A DNA stretch of 64,000 nt from Paracoccus sp. MBLB3053 (GCF_031822435.1 NZ_JAVQLW010000001.1:1-64000); one strand, 5' to 3'; shown: positions 54,641 through 62,798, numbered from the stretch's first letter. Numbers and translations are program-made. Notes: generated by a model not told the origin, from the sequence alone.

Positions 54641-55303
54641 TCACCCGTTCCTGTCGCCGCGCGCGATGACCCGCCCCAGTTGCGCAGCGATCTGTCCTTG
54701 CGACCGCTGGAATCCGGCCACATCGGGGGTCGAAACATTGAAGGTCACGTTGACGGGCCTTGCTCCGCCCGAGGCGGCGACCCCTAACCTGCCATCGGCA
54801 CCACGGGTCAGCGGCATGATTGCCTCTGGCCCGGCCTCCCCCATCAGCCCGGTCGCGCCGCGCATGGGAAAATGCGTCGGCTGGCTCACCACCCCTCCCT
54901 TGGCGAAAGGCATGACCCGCCCCTGGGTGAATGCACTACCACTCGCGAAGGGCATGGCCCCTGAAAGCAACCCGTTCACCCCTTGCGAGATCGCCCCTGA
55001 AATCGCTTGCTGAACGGGCTTCATCGCGACCGAAAATGCGCTGTCGGCCAAACTCCGGGCAACTCCTTTCAGCGCGTCGCTCAGCTTCACACCGTCGAAT
55101 ACCAGCCCCTCGAACGCCCTGCGAAGTCCGATGCCAATTCCTGAACTGAGACTCGAGACTTCTCTCCCCGTGAAAAGCATCGAGTCGCGCAGACGGGATA
55201 ACTCCCTTTCGAACGCAGCCGTTACCTGCCCGCTTTCGTCGATGCTTTTCTCAAGCGAAGCCCGTCCGACCACAGGCTCATCTATTCCGTCTCCTTCGGT
55301 CAC
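54641..55303 (-). CDS. GTA g11: tape-measure protein
   Basis: 220 aa using GTG at 55303 (MTEGDGIDEPV), with AGGAG 9 bases before it; a TTG at 55330, directly after the g10.1 stop, would add 9 residues. Helical N-terminal half, hydrophobic AISGAISQGVNGLLSGAMPFASG region and a C-terminal GPEAIMPLTRGADGRLGV motif typical of tail length proteins. It is short, as expected for the 50-nm GTA tail. Confidence 0.85.
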   Translation of the reverse strand: MTEGDGIDEPVVGRASLEKSIDESGQVTAAFERELSRLRDSMLFTGREVSSLSSGIGIGLRRAFEGLVFDGVKLSDALKGVARSLADSAFSVAMKPVQQAISGAISQGVNGLLSGAMPFASGSAFTQGRVMPFAKGGVVSQPTHFPMRGATGLMGEAGPEAIMPLTRGADGRLGVAASGGARPVNVTFNVSTPDVAGFQRSQGQIAAQLGRVIARGDRNG

Positions 55304-55330
55304 GGCCCTAACTCCTGTGTTGATTTTCAA

Positions 55331-55552
55331 TCAGTCTTCCCGATGGCTCTGAGCATCCGGATAAAGGGCCGCGAGCTCTGCCAGGCGGCTCCGCGTCATG
55401 GCGGCTTCCCCTGCCACCACCCCCAGCATTGCCGCCAGTTCAGCTGGGGTCAGCGCCCAGAAGACAGCCGGTTGCAGCCCGAGCCCACCAAGCATTGACG
55501 GACCCATTCCGACCCTGATGAGTCCGGCCCAATCAAGCGAGCGGCGGCTCAT
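55331..55552 (-). CDS. GTA g10.1: tail assembly chaperone
   Basis: 73 aa. DWAGLIRVGMGPSMLGGLGLQPAVFWALTPAELAAMLG is the phage TAC pattern seen in GTA clusters. The ATG at 55552 overlaps the g10 stop (ATGA). It probably acts on tape-measure or tail-tube assembly. Confidence 0.85.
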   Translation of the reverse strand: MSRRSLDWAGLIRVGMGPSMLGGLGLQPAVFWALTPAELAAMLGVVAGEAAMTRSRLAELAALYPDAQSHRED

Positions 55553-55866
55553 GCACCTTCCAGCCGGAATGCGCGTGCAAGCAGCGTAGCGGCCAGTTTC
55601 GCCGCTTCCATCGGCCCGCCTCTCAACTCGGAATTCAGCAGATTGGATCGTTCCCCCTCCCATCCACCTCCTCGCAAACCCGCGACAATTACAGCGATCA
55701 CGTCATGGCTGGAGAACTGCCCGGTCTCGAACCGTTCGATCAGTTCGATCATGCTTTTGGCACCCAGCTCTGTTTCGAGTTCCGCGAGGGCACCCAGGGT
55801 CAGCCTGGCCGGGAAGGACTGATCGTTCAGCACCACCTCGACCTCTCCCCTCCAAGGGTTGACCAT
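55549..55866 (-). CDS. GTA g10: tail tube/assembly protein (GTA_gp10 family)
   Basis: 105 aa starting at ATG 55866 (MVNPWRGEVEVVL), with the DQSFPARLTLGALAELETELGA pattern and an FSSHDVIAVIVAGLRGGG helix typical of the family. The start lies next to the stop of g9, and the 3' end overlaps g10.1. Confidence 0.87.
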   Translation of the reverse strand: MVNPWRGEVEVVLNDQSFPARLTLGALAELETELGAKSMIELIERFETGQFSSHDVIAVIVAGLRGGGWEGERSNLLNSELRGGPMEAAKLAATLLARAFRLEGA

Positions 55867-55867
55867 G

Positions 55868-56281
55868 TCAGAGCGAGACGAAACTAAGCGCACCCGCGCT
55901 GGCCAGGGAAACTTCATAGGTCGCCTCTCCGTTGTAGCTGCCGGAATATTCAAGGCTGGTGATCTGGAACGGCCCCTCGACGGTTCCGAAATCCGGGATC
56001 ACCACCTGAAAGCGTGGAACTTCCCCGTCAAAGAACACCTGACGCGCTCGCTCGTCCGTCGTCGCGTCGCGAAACACGCCGGAACCCGAGATCGCTGCCG
56101 ACCGCACCCCTGCGCCGCCCAGCAATTCTCTCCAGCGCCCCTCGCTCTCCAGGCTCGTGACATCGACGGTTTCGGCGTTGAACGCGATCCGGGTCGCCCT
56201 GAGCCCCGCGATTGTCTCGAAATGCCCATCACCCGTCATGTCCAGCTTGATCAGCAGGTCGCGGCCATTCTGCACTGCCAT
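55868..56281 (-). CDS. GTA g9: major tail protein
   Basis: 137 aa of the TP901-1 tail-tube family: MAVQNGRDLLIKLDMTGDGHFETIAGLR start and ISGSGVFRDATTDERARQVFF in the middle. Stacked hexamers of it form the tail tube. GAGGAGA lies before the ATG. Confidence 0.92.
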   Translation of the reverse strand: MAVQNGRDLLIKLDMTGDGHFETIAGLRATRIAFNAETVDVTSLESEGRWRELLGGAGVRSAAISGSGVFRDATTDERARQVFFDGEVPRFQVVIPDFGTVEGPFQITSLEYSGSYNGEATYEVSLASAGALSFVSL

Positions 56282-56293
56282 ATTCTCTTCTCC

Positions 56294-56713
56294 TCAACCA
56301 AGATCGATGCGCGCGCGAAAGATCAGATCGACCCTCCGACCGTCGCCGTTCCCAATGCGTTGGGCCTTGGCCCTGACGAACCAGATGCCCACGAGATGCC
56401 CCGTCGCGAGAGCAAATGACGCGCTCTCAAGCGCCGTGGTCACTTGCGCTGCAACCGCCTTGGCTTCGCGGAATCCGCCAGGTTCATCTGCCCCGGAATG
56501 AACCGAGATCCGCAATTCGTGGACGGAGCCGCGCCCGGTCATGTCGCCCGCATCCCGGGTGTCCTCAGGACCGATCGCCACATGCACCCCTGCCGGCGGC
56601 ACGGCGGGCGAAGCGTCATAGATCCGATCGCCGACCAGATCGCGCAGCGCGTCATTCGCGATGAGAGCCTGATAGATTGATGTCTGAAGCGCCAATGCGG
56701 CCTGATAGCTCAT
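56294..56713 (-). CDS. GTA g8: DUF3168 tail terminator/completion protein
   Basis: 139 aa. DUF3168 pattern: ALALQTSIYQALIANDALRDLVGDRIYDASPAVPP and HELRISVHSGADEPGGFREAKAVA. It caps the tail where it meets the head. Overlaps g7 by 4 bases. Confidence 0.9.
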   Translation of the reverse strand: MSYQAALALQTSIYQALIANDALRDLVGDRIYDASPAVPPAGVHVAIGPEDTRDAGDMTGRGSVHELRISVHSGADEPGGFREAKAVAAQVTTALESASFALATGHLVGIWFVRAKAQRIGNGDGRRVDLIFRARIDLG

Positions 56714-57060
56714 CGACGCACCTCCTCAGTAGCTCTGCACGTCAAGTATCTGCCTTCCGGACCATCCTCGGCGACCGATGCGATCAGAAAGGTCCGGAGC
56801 GCGTAACCGCTCCCCATCCGAAACCGCTGGCCTGGAAGCGGTCGCCGCGGGTCCGAAACCGCGGCTGCCCTGACCCTAATCTGCCAGCTCACCCTGTTCT
56901 CGTTGCCGATCCCTGCTGCCCGCTCACGGCTTGAACCGGCCACGAGTTCGGCCCAATGCTCACCAATGGGGCTCCAAACTGTCTCAAAGCCACCCATGCC
57001 GTCGGATTCGCTCTTGGGCGCTTCCAGAACAAGTGGCACCGTCATTCGCGGCGCCCTCAT
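56710..57060 (-). CDS. GTA g7: head-tail adaptor/stopper
   Basis: 116 aa starting at ATG 57060 (MRAPRMTVPLVLEAPK), overlapping the g6 stop by 4 bases. Small beta-barrel of the phage head-tail joining family, with SDGMGGFETVWSPIGEHWAELVAG and a GQRFRMGSGYALRTF segment. It seals the connector. Confidence 0.88.
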   Translation of the reverse strand: MRAPRMTVPLVLEAPKSESDGMGGFETVWSPIGEHWAELVAGSSRERAAGIGNENRVSWQIRVRAAAVSDPRRPLPGQRFRMGSGYALRTFLIASVAEDGPEGRYLTCRATEEVRR

Positions 57061-57674
57061 GTGCGGCCCCGCGAAGCGCCGCGCCCCCCAAGCACCCTCA
57101 CCGACCGCCAACGTTCCACAAGCGCGCTGACGCCAAATGGCATCGCCGCCTGACTACCCTCGAAGGTACGATCCTCGTGATAGCGCGCGGCAAGCAGTAA
57201 GACCGCCTGCGCCAGATCCGCCGGAATCGCCTCCCAAGCAGTGCCGAAGCCAGCCGAAAAGATCACTGAAACGCTGCCTCCTTGCGGCACGGTCGGCAGA
57301 AACGCCGAACGCGGTGCCAGAATGGGGCGCTGCAAGTCCGCCACCAGGCGATAACTTTCGCGGTCAAGCACGGTGACCCGCCCCGCGCCGTCATCAACAT
57401 CGATCCTGTCGATCGAGTTGACAGGAGCCAGGGGCAGCGTCTGCGCTTCGCAATCCCGCCAGTTTTCCAGGCGCATCCGGAACTGACGCGACAGCAGCAC
57501 TTTGCCGGTCCGAGCTTCCACCGTCGCCATGGCCGCCCGAAGGAAACCCGTCAGCGCAGCGGTCTCGGACGAGTCGTCCGCGATCTCGAACCCTCGCGCC
57601 AGACGCAAATGGGCGCGCAACCCACTTACCGGCAATGCCTCGACCGGAGGCGCGGTCATTTCCACTAGCATCAT
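57057..57674 (-). CDS. GTA g6: head-tail connector (gp6-like adaptor)
   Basis: 205 aa from ATG 57674 (MMLVEMTAPP), with GGAAGGG 7 bases before it. Helical connector protein with the pattern LRAHLRLARGFEIADDSSETAALTGFLRAAMATVEARTGK and PADLAQAVLLLAARYHEDR. It binds below the portal. A 130-base structured gap separates it from g5. Confidence 0.9.
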   Translation of the reverse strand: MMLVEMTAPPVEALPVSGLRAHLRLARGFEIADDSSETAALTGFLRAAMATVEARTGKVLLSRQFRMRLENWRDCEAQTLPLAPVNSIDRIDVDDGAGRVTVLDRESYRLVADLQRPILAPRSAFLPTVPQGGSVSVIFSAGFGTAWEAIPADLAQAVLLLAARYHEDRTFEGSQAAMPFGVSALVERWRSVRVLGGRGASRGRT

Positions 57675-57721
57675 CGTCAGACCCTTCCCTTCGCACGGTC
57701 GGCGCATGTTCGGTTCGAAAC

Positions 57722-57791
57722 GGGGTCGCGCATGTCCGCCATCGCGCGCGCGGACAGTAGCCGGTCAAGCGGACTTGGGCTGCGCGACCCC
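57722..57791. repeat. Nested inverted repeats between g5 and g6
   Basis: GGGGTCGCGC (57722-57731) and GCGCGACCCC (57782-57791) are perfect 10-bp complements enclosing a second pair, TGTCCG (57733-57738) with CGGACA (57751-57756). It lies in the longest gap inside the GTA cluster, just after the capsid gene. There is no T-run on the minus strand, so an RNA-stabilising or processing element is more likely than a terminator. Confidence 0.55.
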
Positions 57792-57804
57792 CTTCGGCTT
57801 CAGA

Positions 57805-58971
57805 TCAGCCGAAGACCATGAGCTTGATCGCGCGGGCGTCGGTCACGCCACCGCCGACACGCTTGGTTGCATAGAACAGCACATGCGGTTTGGCCGAGAA
57901 CGGGTCGCGCAGAACCCGCAGGTCGGGGCGCTCGACGATCGTATAGGCCGCTTTGAAATCACCAAAGGCGATCGCATATGAACCCGCCGCGATGTCGGGC
58001 ATGTCCTCGCACAGCAGGACCGGGTAGCCCAGCAGTTGCGGAGGCTGTCCCATCGCAAGGGAATCCGACCACAGGAAACGACCGTCGGTGTCGCGCATCT
58101 TGCGCACGGCGGCGGCGGTCTTCGAGTTCATGACAAAGGTTGCGTTCGCCCGATGCTGCGCACCCAGCGCGTAGACAAGATCGATCAGTGCATTGGCTGG
58201 ATTGGTCGAGGCGAAATCGCCGGCACCGCCCGACGGGATCGTTCCGATCTGAGCATTCGTTGCCGCTGCGTTCGCTGCCTTGGCATGGGTCAGGAAGCCC
58301 TTGGGCTTGTTCACCCCATCCCCATTGACGAAGGCAGTCGCTTCCGCACGAGCGAACTTCTCGGCAATACGCCCGGCAAGCCAGGTCTCGACGTCGAAGG
58401 CCGCATCATCCAGCAGCCGTTGGCTGGCCTTGGGCATGGCGGAAAGTTCATGAACCGGAATGACCACCCGCTGCACTGCCGATGTGCCGGTCTCTGCCTG
58501 CGTTCCGGCCTCGCTCGACCAGCCCGTGGCGATATCTCCCATATCGACGAGCACTTCGTAATTCGCGGACTCGACCGTCACCACATTGGCAACGCGGCGC
58601 AACGAGGCGGTAACGTTCAGCGCATCCTGAACCTGTACCGCGACGGTCGGAGCCGCCAGGAAGCCGCCGTCAGACGAGGTCGTCATGGCCTTCCCTTCCA
58701 ATACGATGCCGCGCAGGGCCGCATCGTCGCCGTGGCGAACATATGCGTCGAAGGCCTTCTGATGCGGCGCACCGGCATCCGCCTCGGCCGAAAGAGGGGC
58801 ACGGCCCCGGTGATTGGTCTTGCGATCCAGCATGGTCATGCGCTCTTCCTGTGCTTGCAGTCGTTTCTGAATATCCAAGCGGAAAATCTTGAGTTCATTG
58901 ACGAACCCGATCATCTCGCTCTCAAGGTTGCCGGGCATGGCTTCCCCGGCCGCGGCCTTGGCCTCGGTCAT
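57805..58971 (-). CDS. GTA g5: major capsid protein (HK97 fold)
   Basis: 388 aa from ATG 58971, with GGAGGA just upstream. The N-terminal delta domain (about 1-80) is a charged coiled coil removed by the g4 protease in RcGTA; the HK97-fold part starts near GKAMTTSSDGGFLAAP. The C-terminal FGDFKAAYTIVERPDLRVLRDPFS is typical. Confidence 0.94.
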   Translation of the reverse strand: MTEAKAAAGEAMPGNLESEMIGFVNELKIFRLDIQKRLQAQEERMTMLDRKTNHRGRAPLSAEADAGAPHQKAFDAYVRHGDDAALRGIVLEGKAMTTSSDGGFLAAPTVAVQVQDALNVTASLRRVANVVTVESANYEVLVDMGDIATGWSSEAGTQAETGTSAVQRVVIPVHELSAMPKASQRLLDDAAFDVETWLAGRIAEKFARAEATAFVNGDGVNKPKGFLTHAKAANAAATNAQIGTIPSGGAGDFASTNPANALIDLVYALGAQHRANATFVMNSKTAAAVRKMRDTDGRFLWSDSLAMGQPPQLLGYPVLLCEDMPDIAAGSYAIAFGDFKAAYTIVERPDLRVLRDPFSAKPHVLFYATKRVGGGVTDARAIKLMVFG

Positions 58972-58993
58972 GCTTCCTCCATTGCGGTGAAAA

Positions 58994-59530
58994 TCACTCG
59001 GCGCGCAGCGCCTTGGTTGCGGCACGGAACGCCGCCGCCATCTCGAATTCCCGATCGGATTTCTGACCGACCTTCGCCTCGGCCAGCATCGGGAAAGTGA
59101 CCAGGGACACCTCCCACAGCTCGACCTCACTCAGCAGCCGCCGCCCCTTGGCGTCGCGCTCGGCGGAAATGGTTCGGTAGCCGATCGAAAGGCCATCCAT
59201 CGCGCCAGCGGCAATCAGCGCGGCGGCCTCACGAGCCTGGGCGATTTCGGGCAAAAGGCGCCCCTTGACCCACAGCCCCTTCGCGTCCTCGCGGATTTCG
59301 TCCCAGACGCCGATGGGCCGGGCGGGGTCGTGCTGCCACAGCATCCTGACCCGGTCCCCCCTTTCTGCCACGCGCCTCAGGCTTTCCGCAAAGGCGCCCT
59401 TGGTCACGATATCGCCGCCCTGATCAGGCAGGCCGAAAAGGCTCGCATAGCCTTCGATGGTCGCACCATCCGAGACAAGCGTTCCGCCGGCGGCATGTTT
59501 GAGTTCCAGCCCATAGTCCTTCAAATTCAC
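58994..59530 (-). CDS. GTA g4: HK97-type prohead protease
   Basis: 178-aa serine protease that trims the capsid protein. The catalytic residues lie in RVRMLWQHDPARPIGVW (His) and GAMDGLSIGYRT (Ser), with EGYASLFGLPDQGGDIVTKGAF at the start. It precedes g5 by 22 bases. Confidence 0.93.
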   Translation of the reverse strand: MNLKDYGLELKHAAGGTLVSDGATIEGYASLFGLPDQGGDIVTKGAFAESLRRVAERGDRVRMLWQHDPARPIGVWDEIREDAKGLWVKGRLLPEIAQAREAAALIAAGAMDGLSIGYRTISAERDAKGRRLLSEVELWEVSLVTFPMLAEAKVGQKSDREFEMAAAFRAATKALRAE

Positions 59531-59531
59531 C

Positions 59532-59765
59532 TCAGCCTCCTTTCGGTGCGTATTCCAGGATCGACTGCACGGCCTGCGTGAGGATGACTGCGACCACGCC
59601 GTAGACCGTCATCCAAAGCCGACGTTCCAGCCCCTCGATCAATGCCTCGATCCGTTCGAGGCGTCGTTCCACCTGCCCGAACTGCAAGGCCATGATCCTC
59701 TCCTGTGTGTCGAAGCGCTGGTCGTGCCAGTCGAAGGGCTCCTTCAGAAAACGCGAACCCTCCAT
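59532..59765 (-). CDS. GTA g3.5: head formation protein (rcc01685 family)
   Basis: 77 aa. A charged N-terminal helix (WHDQRFDTQERIMALQFGQVERRLERIEALIEGLERR) leads to one hydrophobic segment (about 51-68). The rcc01685 family sits between portal and protease in GTA clusters and is needed for heads. Gaps of 1 base on each side. Confidence 0.88.
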   Translation of the reverse strand: MEGSRFLKEPFDWHDQRFDTQERIMALQFGQVERRLERIEALIEGLERRLWMTVYGVVAVILTQAVQSILEYAPKGG

Positions 59766-59766
59766 C

Positions 59767-60948
59767 TTACCCCTCCGAAAGTGGCGGCAAGCCCAGCACC
59801 GCGCGCTTCTCTGAATCCGTCAGGAAAATGGCATCGCCGACACGTTTCCATTGCTGATCGCGCTCTTCTGCCAGCGCCGGCACCTGATCGGGATCGGGGC
59901 GCAGGTCGATCTCTGCCCCCATGTGCTCCGACAGCCACCAGGCCAGCGCGCTTGCGACCCGTGACACCAAAGGCAATACCGTCAGCCGGTAGAAGGCACG
60001 ATGCGCCTCGGCATAGTTTGCATAGGTCGCATCCCCCGGAATGCCGATCAGCATCGGAGGCACGCCGAAAGCCTGCGCGATTTCACGCGCTGCGGCCTTC
60101 TTGGTCTCGTGAAATTCCATGTCACTGGGGCTGAACCCCATCGGCTTCCAGTCAAGGCCGCCTTCCAGCAGCATCGGCCGCCCCGCATTGCGCGCGCCCT
60201 GATGGTGCAACTCCATCTCGGTCACCAGCCGATCATACTGGTCAGGCGACAGGCTGCCCTGCCCGTCCACGCCCTTGTAGATGATGGCCCCCGAAGGCCG
60301 CGCAGCATTGTCAAGCAATGCCTTGGACCAGCTCGATGCACTGTTATGCACGTCCACCGCGACCGCCGCCGCCTGCATGGGCGACAGCCCATAGTGATCG
60401 TCCAGCGGGTGAAAGCTCTTGATATGGCAGATCGGATCGGGGCTTCCGGCCATTTCGAACCGGAACTTGCGCCCGCCCACTGCATATTCATAGGCCTCGG
60501 GCCAGCCATCTGTTCCGGGCACGACGGCGATCCGGTCCGAGCGCAGGACGTGCAATTCAGCGGGCAATCCCTTGGCGCCCTCTCCGACGGCCTCGACATA
60601 GCCGTTGCCGCTCAGCAGGATCTGCCCGATCAGCGCCTCGAGCAGATCTGCCCTGCCCTGCCCTGGATTGGGCCTGCGCAACAGGTCCAGCACCGGGTGA
60701 GTGTCATAGCGCCGCTCGCGATCCTGGCACAGCAGCGGAACCGCCGCTGCCGCTTCGGCAATCAGGCGCACGGCGCGAAATCCGACCGGGTTTCCTGAAA
60801 ACCCGGCCCGCGTCAGCGAAACCGTGTCGCGGGGCGACCAGACCACGCGCCCTGCTCCGGCCGACAGCGCCACGATCTTGCCCGTTGCGCTCGCCTTTGT
60901 TTCCACGGAAGCCTCGGACCTTGCCTGCCCGAACCAACGAAAACCCAT
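59767..60948 (-). CDS. GTA g3: portal protein
   Basis: 393 aa from ATG 60948 (MGFRWFG), with CAGGAGGAAA upstream. HK97-type portal with GFSGNPVGFRAVRLIAEAAA, the GNGYVEAVGEG strand and AREIAQAFGVPPMLIGIPGDATYANYAEA near residue 310. Twelve copies form the DNA-entry vertex. An apparent intrinsic terminator lies just upstream. Confidence 0.94.
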   Translation of the reverse strand: MGFRWFGQARSEASVETKASATGKIVALSAGAGRVVWSPRDTVSLTRAGFSGNPVGFRAVRLIAEAAAAVPLLCQDRERRYDTHPVLDLLRRPNPGQGRADLLEALIGQILLSGNGYVEAVGEGAKGLPAELHVLRSDRIAVVPGTDGWPEAYEYAVGGRKFRFEMAGSPDPICHIKSFHPLDDHYGLSPMQAAAVAVDVHNSASSWSKALLDNAARPSGAIIYKGVDGQGSLSPDQYDRLVTEMELHHQGARNAGRPMLLEGGLDWKPMGFSPSDMEFHETKKAAAREIAQAFGVPPMLIGIPGDATYANYAEAHRAFYRLTVLPLVSRVASALAWWLSEHMGAEIDLRPDPDQVPALAEERDQQWKRVGDAIFLTDSEKRAVLGLPPLSEG

Positions 60949-60969
60949 GGTTTCCTCCTGATTTCCCAA

Positions 60970-60997
60970 GAAAAAAGGGCCGCCTTGCGCGACCCTT
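60970..60997 (-). terminator. Intrinsic terminator between g2 and g3
   Basis: Read on the minus strand, AAGGGTCGC-GCAAG-GCGGCCCTT folds into a 9-bp stem with one U-G pair and a 5-base loop, followed by TTTT (A-run 60971-60976 on the plus strand). It has the full form of an intrinsic terminator although it lies inside the GTA gene series. Confidence 0.65.
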
Positions 60998-61037
60998 CTC
61001 GGACCTTCGGAGGCCCGGTTCAAATTCCGTCGGATCG

Positions 61038-62378
61038 TCAGAGACCCCTGATCTGCGGGTTCCTCGCATGCGCCGACGGTTCGATCATCAGCTCATGTAT
61101 TGCCCAGACCAGTGCATCCAGACGGTCGGGCGATCCCTTGCCGTCATAGCCACGTACGGTCATTCGGCACATCTGGTCTTCCAGCGCCCCCAGCCCCCGC
61201 AAGTGATGAACTCGCCCCTGCTCGTAAAGCGCGGCGACTGGTTCGGCACGCAGCCCCTTGCCCCGCCCGGCCCGCAAGGCCTTGAAGGGCACCAGCGGAT
61301 CGATCTGACGGACAACGCTTTCGACAAGATCGCCGCCCTGGTTGACCTCGGCCACCAGGCGTTCGGCACCGTGACGATCCATCGCCGAGATCGCGGCGCG
61401 GGCCCAGTCGGTCGGGCCGCCCCGCACGGTTGCGTCCTCCAGCACATAGGCCCGCCAGCCGGTCGCCGGCCCCTCGGCCCGGACGCCCGCGACAATGATG
61501 CCGCATTCGTCCGAGCCCGCTCCGCCCGTCACCGAAGGATCGACCGCGACCACGATGCGGGTCAATTCGGGGGCCTTGTCCGTCCGGCAGCGCTCCACCA
61601 TCGCGGTCGTCCACAGCGCGCCTTCGACATCCTCCAGAAGCACGCCCTCCAGTTCCTGCCGACCCAGCCTGGTGCCCGCATAACGCTCTTCGACCTCGGC
61701 CAGGAAGCTCTCGGCCAGATAGGCGCGGTTCGCATCCGTCGGCGCATGGGTCGTGACGGTCGAGGCATTGCCCAGGATGCGCTTCAGCACCGCGACATTG
61801 CGCGGTGTCGTCGTCACCACTTGCTGGGGATGATCACCCAGCCGCAACGCGAATTGCAGCATGTCCCAGGTGTCCTCCGCCTTCTTCCACTTGGCCAGTT
61901 CATCGACCCATGCCGCGTCGAATTGGGGACCCCGCAGCGCCTCGGGCTCATGCGCCGAAAAGACCTGCGCCGTCGCCCCGTTCTGCCAGACCAGCCTGCG
62001 CCGGCCGGCTTCCCATACCGGCCGGCGGTCAGGAGGCGAGCAGGCCAGAATGCCCGACTCGCCAAAGACCATCACGTCGCGCGCCTGGTCAAATGTCTCA
62101 CTGACCAGCGCCACCCGATGGGCGCGCCCCGGCATCTCCGGGGTCGCGCCCTCGACCTGCCCCCTGACCCATTCCGCGCCGGCGCGGGTCTTGCCCGCGC
62201 CGCGCCCGCCCATGATGACCCAGCTTTTCCAGTCGCCTTCGGGCGGCAACTGGTGCGGCAGCGCCCAGAACTCGAACAACCAGGGCAGGCTCGCCAGCGC
62301 ATTGTCGCTGAGCCCCCCCAGGAATTCGTCAACCTCCCGAGGTTCGGCGCAGGCAAGCCAGGCGGCGCCCGATTTCAT
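61038..62378 (-). CDS. GTA g2: large terminase (DNA packaging ATPase/nuclease)
   Basis: 446 aa from ATG 62378 (MKSGAAWLACAEPREVDEFL), which gives the N-terminal length usual in GTA terminases; ATG 62429 and TTG 62447 are alternatives in the same frame, the latter with the better ribosome-binding site. Walker A GGRGAGKTRAG, Walker B region AAWVDELAKW, and the nuclease start VVAVDPSVTGGAGSDECG. It drives DNA into heads. Overlaps the end of g1 by 50 bases. Confidence 0.92.
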   Translation of the reverse strand: MKSGAAWLACAEPREVDEFLGGLSDNALASLPWLFEFWALPHQLPPEGDWKSWVIMGGRGAGKTRAGAEWVRGQVEGATPEMPGRAHRVALVSETFDQARDVMVFGESGILACSPPDRRPVWEAGRRRLVWQNGATAQVFSAHEPEALRGPQFDAAWVDELAKWKKAEDTWDMLQFALRLGDHPQQVVTTTPRNVAVLKRILGNASTVTTHAPTDANRAYLAESFLAEVEERYAGTRLGRQELEGVLLEDVEGALWTTAMVERCRTDKAPELTRIVVAVDPSVTGGAGSDECGIIVAGVRAEGPATGWRAYVLEDATVRGGPTDWARAAISAMDRHGAERLVAEVNQGGDLVESVVRQIDPLVPFKALRAGRGKGLRAEPVAALYEQGRVHHLRGLGALEDQMCRMTVRGYDGKGSPDRLDALVWAIHELMIEPSAHARNPQIRGL

Positions 62379-62691
62379 CTCGTGCCGCGACAAGGTCGAG
62401 AGCGCCTCCTTCGACCTGTCCGGCTGCATCCTTGCGAAGCTTGTCAACCTTGCCCCTTTCCTCCAGCACCAGATGCGCGGCCGCCCTCAGGTCGCGCACC
62501 AGTCGGCCGGATTCCTTCAATTCATTCGTTTCGCCGGCCTGGATCTTCAGCCGCAGCCGATGCAGATCCGCCGCATAGGACTGAAACAGCCCATCCGCGA
62601 TTTCCAGCACGCTCATGTCGGGCACCACTTCGGCGCCAGCCATGTAAGGCCCTTCCGGTGGCTCAATCCCCGGATCGAAGTTCATCGTCAT
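62329..62691 (-). CDS. GTA g1: small terminase
   Basis: 120 aa from ATG 62691; an ATG at 62685 is an alternative and the start lacks a strong ribosome-binding site. N-terminal acidic and Pro-rich part, then helices (VLEIADGLFQSYAADLHRLRLKIQ and KESGRLVRDLRAAAHLVLEERGKVDKL) that match RcGTA TerS, which lacks a sequence-specific DNA-binding domain, in line with random packaging. Confidence 0.85.
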   Translation of the reverse strand: MTMNFDPGIEPPEGPYMAGAEVVPDMSVLEIADGLFQSYAADLHRLRLKIQAGETNELKESGRLVRDLRAAAHLVLEERGKVDKLRKDAAGQVEGGALDLVAARDEIGRRLACLRRTSGG

Positions 62692-62739
62692 AGGTGTGTC
62701 GCCTTGCCCTCGTGTGATTGTCCGCACGAGCGAGCCATG

Positions 62740-62774
62740 AAAAAAGCGGCCCGAGGTCGTCGACCCGGCCGCTT
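62740..62774 (-). terminator. Intrinsic terminator in the GTA leader
   Basis: On the minus strand AAGCGGCC (62774-62767) pairs with GGCCGCTT (62751-62744), with an inner GGTC/GACC stem, and a run of T follows (A-run 62740-62745 on the plus strand). It sits 48 bases before the g1 ATG and downstream of the proposed promoter at 62799-62827. Confidence 0.75.
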
Positions 62775-62798
62775 GCCCATTTCTCCCAGCATGGATAA

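Larger units (their letters stand above)
48150..62691 (-). mobile_element. Gene transfer agent (RcGTA-like) structural gene cluster
   Basis: Eighteen minus-strand genes in the same order as the R. capsulatus cluster: g1, g2, g3, g3.5, g4, g5, g6, g7, g8, g9, g10, g10.1, g11, g12, g13, g14, g15 and a DUF2793 gene. No gene is broken. There is no integrase, excisionase, repressor, replication, holin or lysis gene within it, which fits a domesticated GTA rather than an active prophage. GTA particles package random host DNA and deliver it to related cells. Confidence 0.92.

Noticed and set aside
48150..62691. Interpreting the phage-like genes as an active or remnant prophage
   Set aside because: Gene order and content match GTA clusters exactly, and no integrase, repressor, replication, lysis or att-site repeats were found.
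60885..62693. 602-codon open frame antisense to the GTA terminase
   Set aside because: It is a shadow of g1-g2 and spans a terminator.
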